A stretch of 64,000 nt of DNA, from positions 62,001 through 126,000 of the forward strand of contig JAQJVL010000671.1 of the NCBI GenBank assembly GCA_035578905.1, given 5' to 3'. This DNA is from Stictocephala bisonia. Lineage: Eukaryota; Arthropoda; Insecta; Hemiptera; Membracidae. The notes under the pieces are model-generated. The model made no database searches and was not told where the DNA came from. It saw nothing but the letters and a program-made list of their open reading frames with translations. How positions within the stretch are numbered: position 1 is the stretch's first letter; every line of letters starts with the position of its first letter. This document shows, one piece after another, positions 63,601 through 64,000 of the stretch. The position numbers were made by a program, and so were the translations under genes.

Positions 63601-64000
63601 AACGCCCAAGTAAAATCAGAAAAGTTAGGAAGGGGCATTGCAGCAACCTGCGAAGATAAAAAGTAAATTGAGAAATGGTAAAACTAAATTAAAATTGGAG
63701 TGACTTATCTTATTATATTATCAGAATATTGTTACTTTATTGTAATAAATGCTCTTACAGTATGGTATTGCTGAACAGAGACCAGGGTTAGATTATTACC
63801 ATGTCATATATTTAAAAAAAAATAAATAAAATAAATAAAAACGCAGGAAAACAGAAGGCTACAAGTTTGCCACTAAGCTGTTATTGTACACCCTCCCTTT
63901 GAGGGTGAATGGACAACAGTCCTAACTCTGCCTAGCAAAAGCATTTATCATTTAATTTCAAAACATGTCCTTATGCATTATCACGTTGATTCTGTTCCCG
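60664..64000. other. Upstream intron of Ac76E, no exon found
   Basis: I searched the minus strand for the conserved C1 entry (helix ending before ILYADIV) and for membrane segments and found none. The intron therefore exceeds 3.3 kb. A run of about 22 A bases lies near 61025. Confidence 0.55.
63175..63265 (-). repeat. tRNA-like SINE head (Leu/Ser-type boxes)
   Basis: On the minus strand GTGGCCGAGCGGTCTAAGG is a textbook A box and GGTTCAAATCTGGCC a B box. The 5' and 3' ends cannot form an acceptor stem and the anticodon arm is irregular, so it is a SINE head or tRNA pseudogene, not a working tRNA. Confidence 0.65.

Overview
The window is AT-rich animal nuclear DNA with long introns, GT/AG splice sites and many decayed transposons. 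The recognisable host gene, the TTAGG-like motifs and the mix of piggyBac-, mariner-, hAT-, pogo-, RTE- and Penelope-type elements point to an insect. A hemipteran with a large genome is my best guess, but that is inference.

One host gene is supported. It is an adenylate cyclase of the Ac76E / vertebrate ADCY2 type on the minus strand. Seventeen exons between 60663 (first exon seen) and 14323 (stop codon) join in one frame to 788 residues. They cover most of catalytic domain C1, the C1b linker, membrane segments TM7-TM12 with a four-sequon glycosylated loop, and all of C2. The first six membrane segments and the start of C1 must lie beyond the right edge. Introns run from a few hundred bases to 8.7 kb.

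Layout: 1-14322 is 3' flank of the gene, with three piggyBac-like non-autonomous elements and an RTE-type LINE remnant. 14452-23160 is the largest intron; it holds SINEs, a fold-back element, a LINE remnant and a 2.2 kb degenerate tandem array that reverses orientation near 20735. 23812-27906 holds a fold-back insertion and a three-layer nest (SINE, then LINE, then pogo/Tigger-like element). 34513-39692 holds a mariner remnant with both ends. 39857-45527 holds a 4.4 kb hAT element with a perfect 8-bp target duplication and a transposase carrying only three visible lesions. 45681-57357 holds small hairpin elements, LINE and SINE copies and a Penelope-type GIY-YIG remnant. 57517-64000 holds a candidate solo LTR, a hAT-type MITE and tRNA-derived SINE heads.

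The most unusual pattern is shared by three fold-back insertions at 24.2, 48.2 and 54.0 kb. Each is flanked by a 10-14 bp direct repeat. Each has a 31-34 nt non-palindromic leader on the left only, and each has its right arm running straight into the second direct repeat. No second host gene, true tRNA, rRNA or CRISPR array was found.
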